64,000 nt of DNA from JBDIVL01 sp039794405. Lineage in GTDB: Bacteria > Planctomycetota > Brocadiia > Brocadiales > Brocadiaceae. A model generated the notes under the pieces. It saw only the letters and a program-made list of their open reading frames with translations. It made no database searches and was not told the DNA's origin. Positions within the stretch are counted from its first letter, which is position 1; each line of letters opens with the position of its first letter. Where the stretch lies: contig JBDIVL010000007.1 of the NCBI GenBank assembly GCA_039794405.1, positions 42,037 to 106,036 of the forward strand. The letters run 5' to 3'. Both the position numbers and the translations under genes were made by a program. Below are positions 45,566 to 54,133 of this stretch, piece after piece.

Positions 45566-47422
45566 TCATACTTCTATCTCACCACTCATCAATTTTGGCA
45601 ATAACGCATCACGGATGGCGGCGAGGGTGGCGGATTGTTCAGAGTTACATTTTATCTCTTCAAATATTGGCTTTGCTAATTTTGTGAATTTTTTATGAAT
45701 CTCCTCCCCGCCAATAACTACTGGAAATTCGGTCAAAATTGATTCGACAACCCTTTGTCTTCCTGATGAACCGACCATTGATTGAACAGCAAATTCTCTA
45801 AATGGTTCATATCTTGATAAACAATAAATAAAATAAGGACTTATAGATTGTGCTGCTCGAAGCACAATAAATTCAGTAGAACCCCAACCGATTTCATCTT
45901 TAGATAGAAAATCAACAAATCCAGTTTTACCATTTTCTAGACATGGAGTAATTCTCGCCAAAAGAGTATCTCCATTTTGGAATTTACTTCCTGAGGTAAA
46001 TTCCCTTTTCCGGTGATTTAAAATAGATGCAGATGTTTCAGAAATGTCCTTCATCTCAACATATTCGGAATTAGAACCCTTTTTAATTGCAAGCTTAGGA
46101 TTCAATTCCACAATCTCTCCCAGCTTTCCCACTCTCCACCCCTTCGGAATAGGGCCAAGTTTGCTATCCTGCATTTCGCATTTATTCCCCTCTTGAGGGG
46201 TGGCAGGCAAAGCCTGACGGGGTGGATTCTTCCCCTCTTGAGGGGTGCCCGAAGGGCGGGGTGGACTCAACTCCTCAACTCTCTCTTTGATCGACTTTGT
46301 CACAAAACTCCAAACACCCTCAATATTTCTGAGCACATCTTTATCAGAAATTCTGACAACTTTTAATTGTAATGAAGATAAAAAAGCATCACGTTCCTGG
46401 TCATATTCTTGTTTATCGTTATGACTTGAGCCGTCTATCTCAAATACAAGTCCAAGTTCCGGAATGAAAAAATCTACAATAAAATTGCCAATAATAACCT
46501 GTCTATCGATATCCCAACCTAGCTTTTTTTTATCTTTAAAAGTTTTCCAAAATACAACTTCTGATAAAATTCCTTGTTTTCTTAGTTCTTTTGCCCGCTC
46601 TTGCAATGTGCGGTTTTTTGGCAAAGTCCAGAAGGGGAAAAGTGAGTTTTTTTGCCATGATGCGGGTGTTGTTTGCAAAGAATCCATAGCCTTTGGGCAT
46701 GGACGAAGAAAAGAATCCACCCCGTCAGGCTTCACCTGCCACCCCTCAAGAGGAAAAGAATCCACCCCGCCCTTCGGGCACCCCTCAAGAGGGGAATGGG
46801 GGAAGCGGAAATCCACAAACCACTCCTTGTATATCGCCTGAGCAATTGCCTCCAACGTCTGATTCGTCTGACGGTTGAGCTCGATTTTGTCGTCTAATGA
46901 GGCAAGTATACCGACTATTAAATTTTGGACTGACAAATTAGGAATAGTAAGTTCAACTTCCTTAAGGGAAGTGGTTGGACTGGCAATAGCTGGTACCCCA
47001 ACCTGCGAAGTATTTTTTAATAATTCATATTGTCCCTTAGGCGACTTAAAAAAATAATAAAGATAACGCGGATTGAGAAATTTCTTATTTACAGTCAACC
47101 TCATTTGAGACTGAGATACAAGATATTTAGGATATTCTCCATGTGGAATTATACCTACTTGACCAATTGTGCCTCGATGGGTAAACACCAAATCATCTGG
47201 ATATGCTAAACTCCTTTTTAAAGAAATTGCTTTTTCTTCTGAAACAAATACAAATTTTTCATCAGAAAATCCACCTTCATTTAAATTTAAACCTCTAATC
47301 ACGGGGACTCCATGATCAATAAAATTATCAACCTTTAAATTTGAACCAAAAGGCCCCATCGCGATATCATCAATAATTTCTCCAAGGTTATAACGTTTCC
47401 ATCCCTTAGAACTCATACCCAT
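45566..47422 (-). CDS. hsdS: Type I specificity subunit HsdS carrying an inserted DUF559 nuclease domain
   Basis: 618 residues, much longer than the usual 400-450. Residues 1-208 are the first target-recognition half with its conserved helix, ending EAIAQAIYKEWFVDFRFP. Residues 415-618 are the second half, starting DSKLGPIPKGWRVGKLGEI and ending AIRDALLPKLMSGEIEV. Between them lie about 206 foreign residues: repeat-coded PLEG/PRP stretches on each side of a DUF559 (Vsr-like endonuclease) domain at about 267-381. That domain has RQVIIGNFIVDFF, VFEIDGSSH and RISDKDVLRNIEGV. The frame is open throughout. Whether specificity function survives is unknown. Confidence 0.9.
   Translation of the reverse strand: MGMSSKGWKRYNLGEIIDDIAMGPFGSNLKVDNFIDHGVPVIRGLNLNEGGFSDEKFVFVSEEKAISLKRSLAYPDDLVFTHRGTIGQVGIIPHGEYPKYLVSQSQMRLTVNKKFLNPRYLYYFFKSPKGQYELLKNTSQVGVPAIASPTTSLKEVELTIPNLSVQNLIVGILASLDDKIELNRQTNQTLEAIAQAIYKEWFVDFRFPHSPLEGCPKGGVDSFPLEGWQVKPDGVDSFLRPCPKAMDSLQTTPASWQKNSLFPFWTLPKNRTLQERAKELRKQGILSEVVFWKTFKDKKKLGWDIDRQVIIGNFIVDFFIPELGLVFEIDGSSHNDKQEYDQERDAFLSSLQLKVVRISDKDVLRNIEGVWSFVTKSIKERVEELSPPRPSGTPQEGKNPPRQALPATPQEGNKCEMQDSKLGPIPKGWRVGKLGEIVELNPKLAIKKGSNSEYVEMKDISETSASILNHRKREFTSGSKFQNGDTLLARITPCLENGKTGFVDFLSKDEIGWGSTEFIVLRAAQSISPYFIYCLSRYEPFREFAVQSMVGSSGRQRVVESILTEFPVVIGGEEIHKKFTKLAKPIFEEIKCNSEQSATLAAIRDALLPKLMSGEIEV
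46184..46800 (-). mobile_element. DUF559 nuclease cassette with inverted repeat ends, inserted in hsdS
   Basis: The cassette ends carry two kinds of repeat unit in inverted arrangement. Left in plus orientation (46713-46800): unit A (CCACCCCGTCAGGC..CCTGCCACCCCTCAAGAGG), then unit B (CCACCCCGCCCTTCGGGCA..CCCCTCAAGAGGGG). At the right (46184-46267) the same units appear reversed, so the outermost unit differs but the ends are complementary. The DUF559 frame lies between, at about 46280-46624. The whole insert is a multiple of three and free of stops. It looks like a mobile or once-mobile nuclease unit; no transposase is inside. Confidence 0.75.
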
Positions 47423-47558
47423 TCCTTTTCAAATTACATAAGAACCGGCGTGTCCGTATACAGGGTTTGAGGACAACCATCAGGTTTTTAACAATCATTT
47501 GCAATACTCCAAATCAGGATGCACTTCATCACAAATGCTGCACGCAACGCGTGCAGAA

Positions 47559-48704
47559 TTACTTTTTGGTCTTAATAATATCCTTGCTCAACTCTTTCTC
47601 TATCTGCTCAATTGTCGGCAGGCTGGATTTTAGTTTCTTCGGCAAGGAGTGCGTTAATTTGTATTCCGATACCCCAATAGGTTTATTAATGTCGCTTAAC
47701 GCATATTCGGCGACCAGTTTATCGCGATTTTTGCAAAGCAGAAGCCCGATTGTCGGACAGTCTCCCTCTTTGCGCAACTGACTATCTACTGCTTTAATGT
47801 AAAAATTAAGCTGCCCCGCGTAAGCTGGTTCAAAATCTCCGGTTTTCAATTCAACGACCACATAACAATGCAGCCGGGTATGATAAAAAAGCAGATCAAT
47901 AAAAAACTCTTTTGTCCCGACCTGAACCGGAACCTGTCTGCCGAGAAAGGCAAACCCGGCACCCAATTCCAATAAAAATTGTGTTACATGAGTTAACAAA
48001 GCATTTTCAAGTTCGCGCTCGTCATACTTCTTCGTCATGCTTAAAAAATCAAAAATGTATGGATTTTTAAGCGTTTGTTCCGCAAGGTCGGACTGCGGTT
48101 TTGGCAGGGTAAGAGCAAAATTCGTAACGGATTTTCCTTCCCGTTTATAAAGACCGCTTTCTATTTGATGAACCAAAACACTTCTGCTCCAATTGTGTGT
48201 AATCGTATTCTGGACATAATAAAGGGCCTCTTTGACGTTTTTGCATTTTGAAATTATGGCGATGTTGTGTCCCCAGGGTATTTGAGTAATTTGGGCAATA
48301 ACCTGTTGCCCAGTTTGTCCAACAGGCTGTTGGCTAATTTTGCGTGCCGGTAATTGCGAAACAGGCTGTTTTGCAAATTGTCCAACAGCCTGTTGGACAA
48401 TTGCGCTGCTCTTACTGTAAAACAGATACCACTTTTTTATATACATCAAATTACTTCGGGAAAAACCTTTTATATCAGGAAATTCGGACATCAAATCCTT
48501 GCTAAGCCGATCAATCAATCCTTCGCCCCATTTAGTATGTCCCTGTTTGGCTACAATATCTGCACCGAGTTCCCAATACAACACAAGAAGTTCCGTGTTC
48601 ACCTTTACCGCCGCTTTAAGCTGGGCATGCCGGACTTTTAATTTAATCTCTGTAAGCCAGTCTTTATATTCTTTATCCATAATAAGATTAAATTTCATAC
48701 CCAA
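47559..48704 (-). CDS. DUF1016 (YhcG-type) PDDEXK nuclease-domain protein
   Basis: 381 residues. The N-terminal half is the DUF1016 helical domain. The C-terminal half holds a PD-(D/E)XK fold with FFIDLLFYHTRLHCYVVVELKTGDFEPAYAGQLNFYI. Proteins of this family are often found inside type I restriction loci. It overlaps hsdM by 17 bp and lies before hsdS. Residues 101-139 are an insertion rich in QQ, QP and VGQ, encoded by repeats of TGTCCAACAG/CTGTTGGACA. It sits directly before the conserved IPWGHN. Confidence 0.88.
   Translation of the reverse strand: MGMKFNLIMDKEYKDWLTEIKLKVRHAQLKAAVKVNTELLVLYWELGADIVAKQGHTKWGEGLIDRLSKDLMSEFPDIKGFSRSNLMYIKKWYLFYSKSSAIVQQAVGQFAKQPVSQLPARKISQQPVGQTGQQVIAQITQIPWGHNIAIISKCKNVKEALYYVQNTITHNWSRSVLVHQIESGLYKREGKSVTNFALTLPKPQSDLAEQTLKNPYIFDFLSMTKKYDERELENALLTHVTQFLLELGAGFAFLGRQVPVQVGTKEFFIDLLFYHTRLHCYVVVELKTGDFEPAYAGQLNFYIKAVDSQLRKEGDCPTIGLLLCKNRDKLVAEYALSDINKPIGVSEYKLTHSLPKKLKSSLPTIEQIEKELSKDIIKTKK
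48288..48404. repeat. CCAACAGCCTGTTGG palindromic repeat array inside the DUF1016 gene
   Basis: Three to four degenerate copies of an inverted repeat of the form TTGTCCAACAG-CC-TGTTGGACAA (clearest at about 48386-48411) and of AACAGGCTGTT, all within the open frame. They encode the Gln/Val/Pro-rich stretch. Confidence 0.7.
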
Positions 48705-50211
48705 TCCCTTTGAGATTCTTTTTTATCTCTCTTTCCAATTCGGCGCCTTTTGCAAATTGTTCTGCCAATTTTGAAGTCAACGCGTTCATCTTCTCTTCAA
48801 ATGGCACGCCGTCATCAGCCTCTGTTTCAGTTCCTACATAACGACCTGGCATCAGGACGTAATTATTATTTTTTACTTCCAGAATCGTCGCTGATTTGCA
48901 GAAACCGGGTTTGTCCTCATAATGACCGTTTTTATTACGCCAGCTATGGTAAGTGTTCGCAACAAGTTTAATATCCTCATCGGTCAATTCTTTGTTCCTA
49001 CGATTGATCATTGTTCCGAGTTTACGGGCATCAACAAACAGAATTTCGTTTGATCGGTTGCGAAATTTTCCATTCGCCTTATTGCGCGCCAAAAACCACA
49101 GACAGGCGGGAATCATCGTGTTATAAAAAAGCTGGGCGGGAAGAGCGACCATGCAGTCAATAAGTCCAGCCTCAATCATATTTTGACGAATTTCTCCTTC
49201 ACCACCGGAGTTTGAGTTCATGCTTCCGTTCGCCAAAACTATTCCGGCTGTGCCATTGGTGCTTAATTTATGCACAAAGTGTTGAAGCCAGGCATAATTC
49301 GCATTGCCTGCCGGCGGCACACCATATTTCCACCTTTTATCATCACGAAGCTGTTCACCGCTCCAGTCACTCACATTAAAGGGTGGATTGGCGAGGATAA
49401 AATCTGCCTTCAAATCAGGATGTTTGTCATGGAGAAACGTATCTCCAGGCTCAATCTTTGCATCGATACCGCGAATGGCAAGATTCATCTTGGCAAGGCG
49501 TAGTGTTGTTGGGTTTGACTCCTGCCCAAATATGGATATATCGCCGATACGCCCGCCATGTTCCTCAATAAACTTTTCGCTCTGAACAAACATCCCGCCG
49601 GAACCGCAGCACCCATCATAGACACGGCCTTTATACGGCTCAAGCATTTCTACAAGGAGTTTTACAATGCAGGCCGGTGTATAAAATTGACCGCCTTTTT
49701 TCCCTTCGGCGTCGGCAAACTGGCCGAGAAAATATTCATACACCCTGCCAAGTAAATCCTTTGCTTTATGCCCACTTTGGTTGAATCCAATAGTTCCGAT
49801 AAGATCAATAAGTTCTCCCAGCCGTTGTTTATTCAATTCAGGGTCTGCGTAGATTTTTGGCAAAATTCCTTTTAACGTACCGTTAAGCCTTTCTATGGAA
49901 TCCATGGCGTCATCAACGAGCTTTCCTATCTCCGGTTTTTTTGCCTTATCCTGGAGATACTGCCAGCGCGCTTTCTCAGGGACAAAGAAGATATTATGGG
50001 CAAGGTACTCGTCTTTATCTTCCGGGTCAGCGCCATCAAATTCACCTTCTCCGGCTTTCAATTTTTCATAGAGGTCGTTAAAGGCATCTGAAATATATTT
50101 CAGAAAAATCAAACCAAGCACAACATGCTTATACTCGGCGGCGTCCATATTGTTGCGTAGCTTATCAGCCGCCGCCCATAGTGTCTTTTCTAATTCATTA
50201 TTTTGTGCCAT
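48688..50211 (-). CDS. hsdM: Type I DNA methyltransferase subunit (HsdM)
   Basis: 507 residues, normal length. N-terminal helical domain (KLRNNMDAAEYKHVVLGLIFLKYISD), N6-adenine methyltransferase core with motif I DGCCGSGGMF near 199 and motif IV NPPF near 275. It methylates the host site as part of M2S. AAAGGG precedes the ATG. First gene of the locus and free of the repeat insertions seen in the other three genes. Confidence 0.95.
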   Translation of the reverse strand: MAQNNELEKTLWAAADKLRNNMDAAEYKHVVLGLIFLKYISDAFNDLYEKLKAGEGEFDGADPEDKDEYLAHNIFFVPEKARWQYLQDKAKKPEIGKLVDDAMDSIERLNGTLKGILPKIYADPELNKQRLGELIDLIGTIGFNQSGHKAKDLLGRVYEYFLGQFADAEGKKGGQFYTPACIVKLLVEMLEPYKGRVYDGCCGSGGMFVQSEKFIEEHGGRIGDISIFGQESNPTTLRLAKMNLAIRGIDAKIEPGDTFLHDKHPDLKADFILANPPFNVSDWSGEQLRDDKRWKYGVPPAGNANYAWLQHFVHKLSTNGTAGIVLANGSMNSNSGGEGEIRQNMIEAGLIDCMVALPAQLFYNTMIPACLWFLARNKANGKFRNRSNEILFVDARKLGTMINRRNKELTDEDIKLVANTYHSWRNKNGHYEDKPGFCKSATILEVKNNNYVLMPGRYVGTETEADDGVPFEEKMNALTSKLAEQFAKGAELEREIKKNLKGIGYEI

Positions 50212-50418
50212 AAAAATTTTCCCTTTTATGGAATATATTAAATGAAGTATTTTACCAGATTATTCATAAGGTATTGATTCGCCAATTATTATGGTTTCCT
50301 TGCGCCCAATTAGTGCATACTGTAACTTTTGTATTATAATAAGTCAATGTGATTCAAAAAATGAAAGGAGAGTATGAATTAACAGGTTGTCCAAGAATGC
50401 AGATTTCTTCAACCATTC

Positions 50419-51033
50419 ATGGCGGGCAGCAGTAGGAAATTGGAGGAGAAGTGTATCAGTGACATATATATGTATTTAATGCAATATTACACATCTGATC
50501 ATCGAACAATCAATGATTTCCGCAAGAACAATCTTAAAGAGATAGAGAAGTATTTTGTGGATGTAGTAAGGATATTCAGCACGTTAGGCTATATCAGCGT
50601 GGGGAAAATACACCTGGATGGGACAAAGCTCAAAGGCAATGTTTCTGCGAAGCGGACGAAAGACCATGCCAGGTTTGAGAAATGGCTTTTAGAGATAGAG
50701 GAGGAAATAGCAACATTATTAAAGGAAGCAGAAACTATCGACAATCAAGAGGACAAGACCTGCAAAATTGATCCGGAACAAGAGGCATTACAGAAGGGGT
50801 TATCAGACCGTACATACCTGAAAGAGAAGATAAAAGAGGCGCTGGAGATAATGAAGGAGGAAGGGAAATAAAAGATCAATCTCACCGAAACAAATAAGAC
50901 CAATAGCCGCAAGTGGAATCATACAGTTTACAAGGGGTACAGAGTGTGGGGCATGTGAGAAGAGGTTATTATGTACAAAGGCAAAGGTGAGAGAATTGCT
51001 AATGGATGTTCGCAAACCTCTTTTACAAAACAT
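50419..51033 (+). pseudogene. Decayed IS1182-type transposase
   Basis: The first frame (50419-50871) encodes a middle piece with SRKLEEKCISDIYMYLM, FSTLGYISVGKIHLDGTKLKGN and a coiled coil, as in IS1182 transposases. A TAA follows, after which the same frame reads KINLTETN, the start of the next conserved block. A shifted frame then gives FTRGTECGACEKRLLCTKAKVREL, the family's cysteine motif. Both N- and C-terminal parts are lost. A MITE-like element starts exactly at its right end. Confidence 0.8.
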
Positions 51034-51314
51034 AATTCGGGGACACCATACTTAATTTTAGAGATTCCTATTTCTCTTTTGAGACACCTTTGGGCCGGGT
51101 TTCTGCTTATGGAGCACTCTCCCAAGGACATTTTCAAGCCGGGCTATAAAACTGTCGGTATCCTCGTCGAAGAAGAATGTCTGCAAACGACGGTTTCTTC
51201 GCTGAGTAACATGGTGTGGAATTTTCGGTACGACTACACGAGCAATTCTGGACATGCTCGCATCTTAACTTCTTTAATGACAAAGTCAATAATTAAGTAT
51301 GATGCCTCGGAATT
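51034..51314. mobile_element. MITE-like element 1 with RAYT remnant
   Basis: 281 bp with imperfect 24 bp inverted ends: AATTCGGGGACACCATACTTAATT at left, and its counterpart AATTAAGTATGATGCCTCGGAATT at right. The interior carries a shortened REP-associated tyrosine transposase frame. Confidence 0.75.
51058..51255 (-). pseudogene. REP-associated tyrosine transposase (RAYT), internally deleted
   Basis: 65 residues. The start MSRIARVVVPKIPHHVTQRRNRR is the N-terminus typical of RAYT/IS200-like (Y1) transposases. The end DSFIARLENVLGRVLHKQKPGPKVSQKRNR is the typical C-terminus. The catalytic core of about 150 residues between them, with the HUH pair and tyrosine, is missing. Confidence 0.8.
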
Positions 51315-51439
51315 GCCAACGACTCTACTGAGTTGCGCCCAGCAAAAATAGCAGGCAGGTTTTGAATAAGATAAACTATCGATGCTTAACGGTCGCTTGA
51401 ACGGAGATTTGCTGTTGGGCGTCAATCTCCAGTAACTTG

Positions 51440-51736
51440 TTAGATTTTTTCTTTATCAAATATACGGTTTCCATGTATTACGGTGAGAATATGAATCTCA
51501 TTTGCTTTGATTTCATAGACAATACGATATTGGAAAATAAATAATTCTCGAATAGATTCATTGCCAACTTCTGGCACGACTCTACCTATTTTGGGATGGT
51601 GGATTAATGACTGAGGGGCTTCAAATATCTTTTGAATTGTAGATTCAGCATAAAATTCGGAATCTCTTGCGATAAACTTCCCAATAGCCTCTATATCCTC
51701 TAAAGCGTCGGGTGACCAAATTATTTTGTAATCCAT
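51440..51736 (-). CDS. ParE/RelE-family toxin
   Basis: 98 residues. Family pattern: YKIIWSPDALEDIEAIGKFIARDS at the start, then PKIGRVVPEVGNESIRELFIFQYRIVYEI and HGNRIF at the end. ParE-type toxins poison gyrase while RelE-types cut mRNA; the RELFIFQYRIVYEI form favours ParE. Overlaps the antitoxin gene by 16 bp. Confidence 0.9.
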   Translation of the reverse strand: MDYKIIWSPDALEDIEAIGKFIARDSEFYAESTIQKIFEAPQSLIHHPKIGRVVPEVGNESIRELFIFQYRIVYEIKANEIHILTVIHGNRIFDKEKI

Positions 51737-51909
51737 TTTGAAAGCCGAACTTTGGCTTCCTCGTTGGAAATACCTTTACCGTTTTTTATAGATTCTTGGC
51801 CTTTTCTGATCTTTTCTAGCACATAAAGATGGTATTGGATGTCTTCCAGTGTGGAGTCTTCCGGCAAGTTATGAATCATTTTTGCAATGTTGTCTTTTAA
51901 AATACTCAT
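51721..51909 (-). CDS. Antitoxin of the ParE/RelE-type module
   Basis: 62 residues, helical: LPEDSTLEDIQYHLYVLEKIRKGQESIKNG and ISNEEAKVRLSKWI. This form is common for small antitoxins directly upstream of ParE toxins. It should bind and neutralise the toxin and repress the operon. Confidence 0.85.
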   Translation of the reverse strand: MSILKDNIAKMIHNLPEDSTLEDIQYHLYVLEKIRKGQESIKNGKGISNEEAKVRLSKWITK

Positions 51910-51994
51910 AACAATATTATAGAAAATTTCTCCTATAGGATAAAGTAAAATATAACGCTCCGCATCAGCGGGGCCGATAACGGCACTGGTGGAG

Positions 51995-52118
51995 AATTCC
52001 AGGGATACTATACTTAATTTTAGAGATTTCGATTTCTCTTTTGAGACACCTTTGGGCCTGGTTTCTGCTTATGAAGTATTCTTCCAAGTCAATAATTAAG
52101 TATGGTATCCCTGGAATT
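51995..52118. mobile_element. MITE-like element 2, 124 bp
   Basis: Ends AATTCCAGGGATACTATACTTAATT and AATTAAGTATGGTATCCCTGGAATT, inverted with one mismatch. The interior keeps only the RAYT C-terminal codons (LHKQKPGPKVSQKRNR on the minus strand). It is a shorter relative of element 1, with better preserved ends. Confidence 0.8.
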
Positions 52119-52673
52119 CCCATCGTCAGTAAAAATGCTCCTTCGCTCATTTCCCCGCGATAATATGTGATAGTAAGCCCCTTCAAATTCTATGCGCCAT
52201 TGTCTTGTCATGTCAGACAAGATAGCAAATTACCTTCTACTATCAACAATTTAATCACTAATCAAGGTGTGACCCTGAGTCTCCTGAGTCTCTCTGAGTC
52301 TCTCTGGAAATACGATAAATACATAATATTGTTTTTTAAAACTAAATTGTTACAAATAGATATACCTCTCGCCCATATACTTATCGACGATGATTCATAA
52401 CAGTTTCGATATGATATGAAAACAAGGAGTGCATATGTCATAGGCTCAAATAAATACTGAATTTGATATGCAATATCAAGGAAATTTTTAGGGAATGGGA
52501 TGATGGGAGGAAAAAAGAAAATGGTGTTCAGGATTCAGATGATTCGAAATAGACGTAGAATTACAATCACCTTTGTTAAGACAGAAGACATGAACAAATT
52601 ATAGTATCCAGCAGATGAAAACGAACGATTGAGAGTAGCTTAATCTTTCTATAAAAACTACAAACGGTGCCTT

Positions 52674-52905
52674 TTGTCATTTCGACTCCTTCACGTTTAT
52701 CATTTCGGTCCTCTTGCTTTTTGTCGTTTCGGTCCTCTTTCCTTTGTCATTTCGAGGAACGAAGTGACGAGAAATCTTTCGCACGGGGCAGATACCGGGA
52801 TAATCCTTAGGATATTTTCCCCTCTGTCGACACAAGGATTTCTCAGTCGCTCCGCTCCTTCGAAATGACAATGGGAAAACGCCCGTGAAATGACAAAGAT
52901 AAAAC
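52674..52905. repeat. Dispersed TCATTTCG inverted repeat
   Basis: TGTCATTTCGAGGAACGAAG..GAGAAATC in the left part and GATTTCTC..CTTCGAAATGACA in the right part form long imperfect arms. Extra copies of TCATTTCGG occur at the left edge. Elements with this wording are common in many bacterial genomes. Confidence 0.75.
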
Positions 52906-52966
52906 GTTCGGTTTCATCCTTGGAATACTATAGGCATGTGACAAAAATATTTTGCCGGCGACATGT

Positions 52967-53108
52967 GGGGGACTGACCAAAAAGTAAATTTTTTGAAATT
53001 TGTTCCCCACTTAAGATTGTATAATGATAGGCTATCCCCACAAACTGGTGCTAAAATAAATCTCTTATGGGTGTATAGCCTCACCTGTAATACTTTTTGG
53101 TCAGCCCC
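52967..53108. mobile_element. 142 bp element with GGGGCTGACCAAAAAGTA inverted ends
   Basis: Left end GGGGGACTGACCAAAAAGTA, right end TACTTTTTGGTCAGCCCC, complementary except for an extra GA at left. The interior has no open frame. It resembles a MITE. Confidence 0.6.
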
Positions 53109-53197
53109 ATTCCTGCAATAAATGCAGGGCTAAAGTCTCGCCCTACCTTTCTCTTTCGACTCATTCAGGTTAGGTGTTACCGCGATATACAGTGAAG

Positions 53198-53386
53198 TTA
53201 CTGGTCCTGTATGGCAAAGCTGGCGCCATCATGCTTCGAAGCAAAATATTCTCCGATAGGACAAAGTACCTTACTATCCTTTTCGCATCGTATAAGAATC
53301 TTCCAAAGTGCCTCAAGGTTTTCTTTCTCATGTTCAGTTTCCGGAATCATCTTTATTCTTGATTGGCTTTCAATTGAAATTTTCAT
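53198..53386 (-). CDS. Small hypothetical protein
   Basis: 62 residues, mixed charge, with ETEHEKENLEALWKILIRCEKDSKVLCPIGEYF. GGGA precedes the ATG. Its amino-acid mix looks like a real small protein and it lies in a toxin-antitoxin patch, but no family was recognised. Confidence 0.45.
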   Translation of the reverse strand: MKISIESQSRIKMIPETEHEKENLEALWKILIRCEKDSKVLCPIGEYFASKHDGASFAIQDQ

Positions 53387-53596
53387 GTAAAGTCCCTTTC
53401 AAATGTAAAATCTGATAATTATGTATAGACATTCGGCTTGCCCCCGATAGAGACGTTGATTCAAGACTCAATATACCTCTTCTCCAATGGAGACTACCAT
53501 AATTCAGAACTTTAAAAATTTAAAGCACTCAGCGGCTGGATAGCATTCAGGGCCGCACCCTTTCTATGGTTTGTCATGGCCATATCCTTTTCAAAC

Positions 53597-53842
53597 TTAT
53601 GCAACCACCAACCTATCTTCGTTTTCGATAATTATTTTTGGATTGGGATTGGGGGAAGGAATAGGTAATCCTTGCTCTTTTAACAATCGGACATGTTCCT
53701 TCATTCCCCATTTTGCTTTATAGATACAATCTTCAATAGAATGCCCTACTCCTGAAAAACCTTCTAAATCTGGAGAATAAAATCCGAAGTAGTCGGGTTC
53801 TTCTGTTGCTTCAATTGTCAATGAATATTCTAACTCTATCAT
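53597..53842 (-). CDS. hicB: HicB-family antitoxin
   Basis: 81 residues with the partial RNase-H-like fold of HicB: YFGFYSPDLEGFSGVGHSIEDCIYKAKWGMKEHVRLLKEQGLPIPSP. AAGGAG lies upstream of ATG. It follows the HicA frame by 12 bp, the usual hicA-hicB order. HicB neutralises HicA and often represses the operon. Confidence 0.88.
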   Translation of the reverse strand: MIELEYSLTIEATEEPDYFGFYSPDLEGFSGVGHSIEDCIYKAKWGMKEHVRLLKEQGLPIPSPNPNPKIIIENEDRLVVA

Positions 53843-53854
53843 TGTTGTCTCCTT

Positions 53855-54046
53855 CTACTTTCTTTTTATATCTGCTGCTTTAAGTATAGCATGACAAGTC
53901 CCTTTTGGTATTTCTTTTGAGCCATGATAATCAACACGAACCAACTTATCCCATCCAGGTTTCCAATAGTACCTTATGGAACCCTTCTCTTTTATAATTT
54001 TAAACCCTTCCTTTTCAAGTAATCTTACTAATTCACTGAATTTTAC
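53855..54046 (-). CDS. hicA: HicA-family mRNA interferase toxin, start unclear
   Basis: About 63 residues, read on the minus strand: VKFSELVRLLEKEGFKIIKEKGS, RYYWKPGWDKLVRVDYHGSKEIPKGT and HAILKAADIKRK, stop TAG at 53855-53857. It fits the HicA double-stranded-RNA-binding-like fold with the HG(S)KEIPKGT site. No ATG, GTG or good TTG start with a ribosome site is visible; the frame stays open upstream through an AT-rich run. The gene may be 5'-truncated. Confidence 0.75.
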   Translation of the reverse strand, partial: VKFSELVRLLEKEGFKIIKEKGSIRYYWKPGWDKLVRVDYHGSKEIPKGTCHAILKAADIKRK

Positions 54047-54133
54047 TGACCTATATATTTTAAAAAATATTTTTAATTTGTAGTACAGCTTCGGTCCGTA
54101 AAAACAATTCCCGGACAGCCTGATAGCTTACAA

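Larger units (their letters stand above)
52119..53197. other. Gene-free accessory stretch, about 1.1 kb
   Basis: No gene recognised. Holds a short GAGTCTC tandem run near 52277-52307, the large dispersed repeat at 52674-52905, and the 142 bp inverted-end element at 52967-53108. Confidence 0.55.

Noticed and set aside
46464..46897. Several plus-strand open frames with Pro-rich peptides opposite hsdS
   Set aside because: They are antisense readings of the inverted repeat units and DUF559 codons; no ribosome site or family pattern.
53089..53197. Possible CRISPR-like spacing in the accessory patch
   Set aside because: No direct repeats at regular spacing; the structure is a single pair of inverted ends.
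54047..54133. Extended N-terminus for the HicA frame
   Set aside because: The frame is open upstream, but the residues (KLYYKLKIFFKIY) are AT-driven and unlike HicA proteins.
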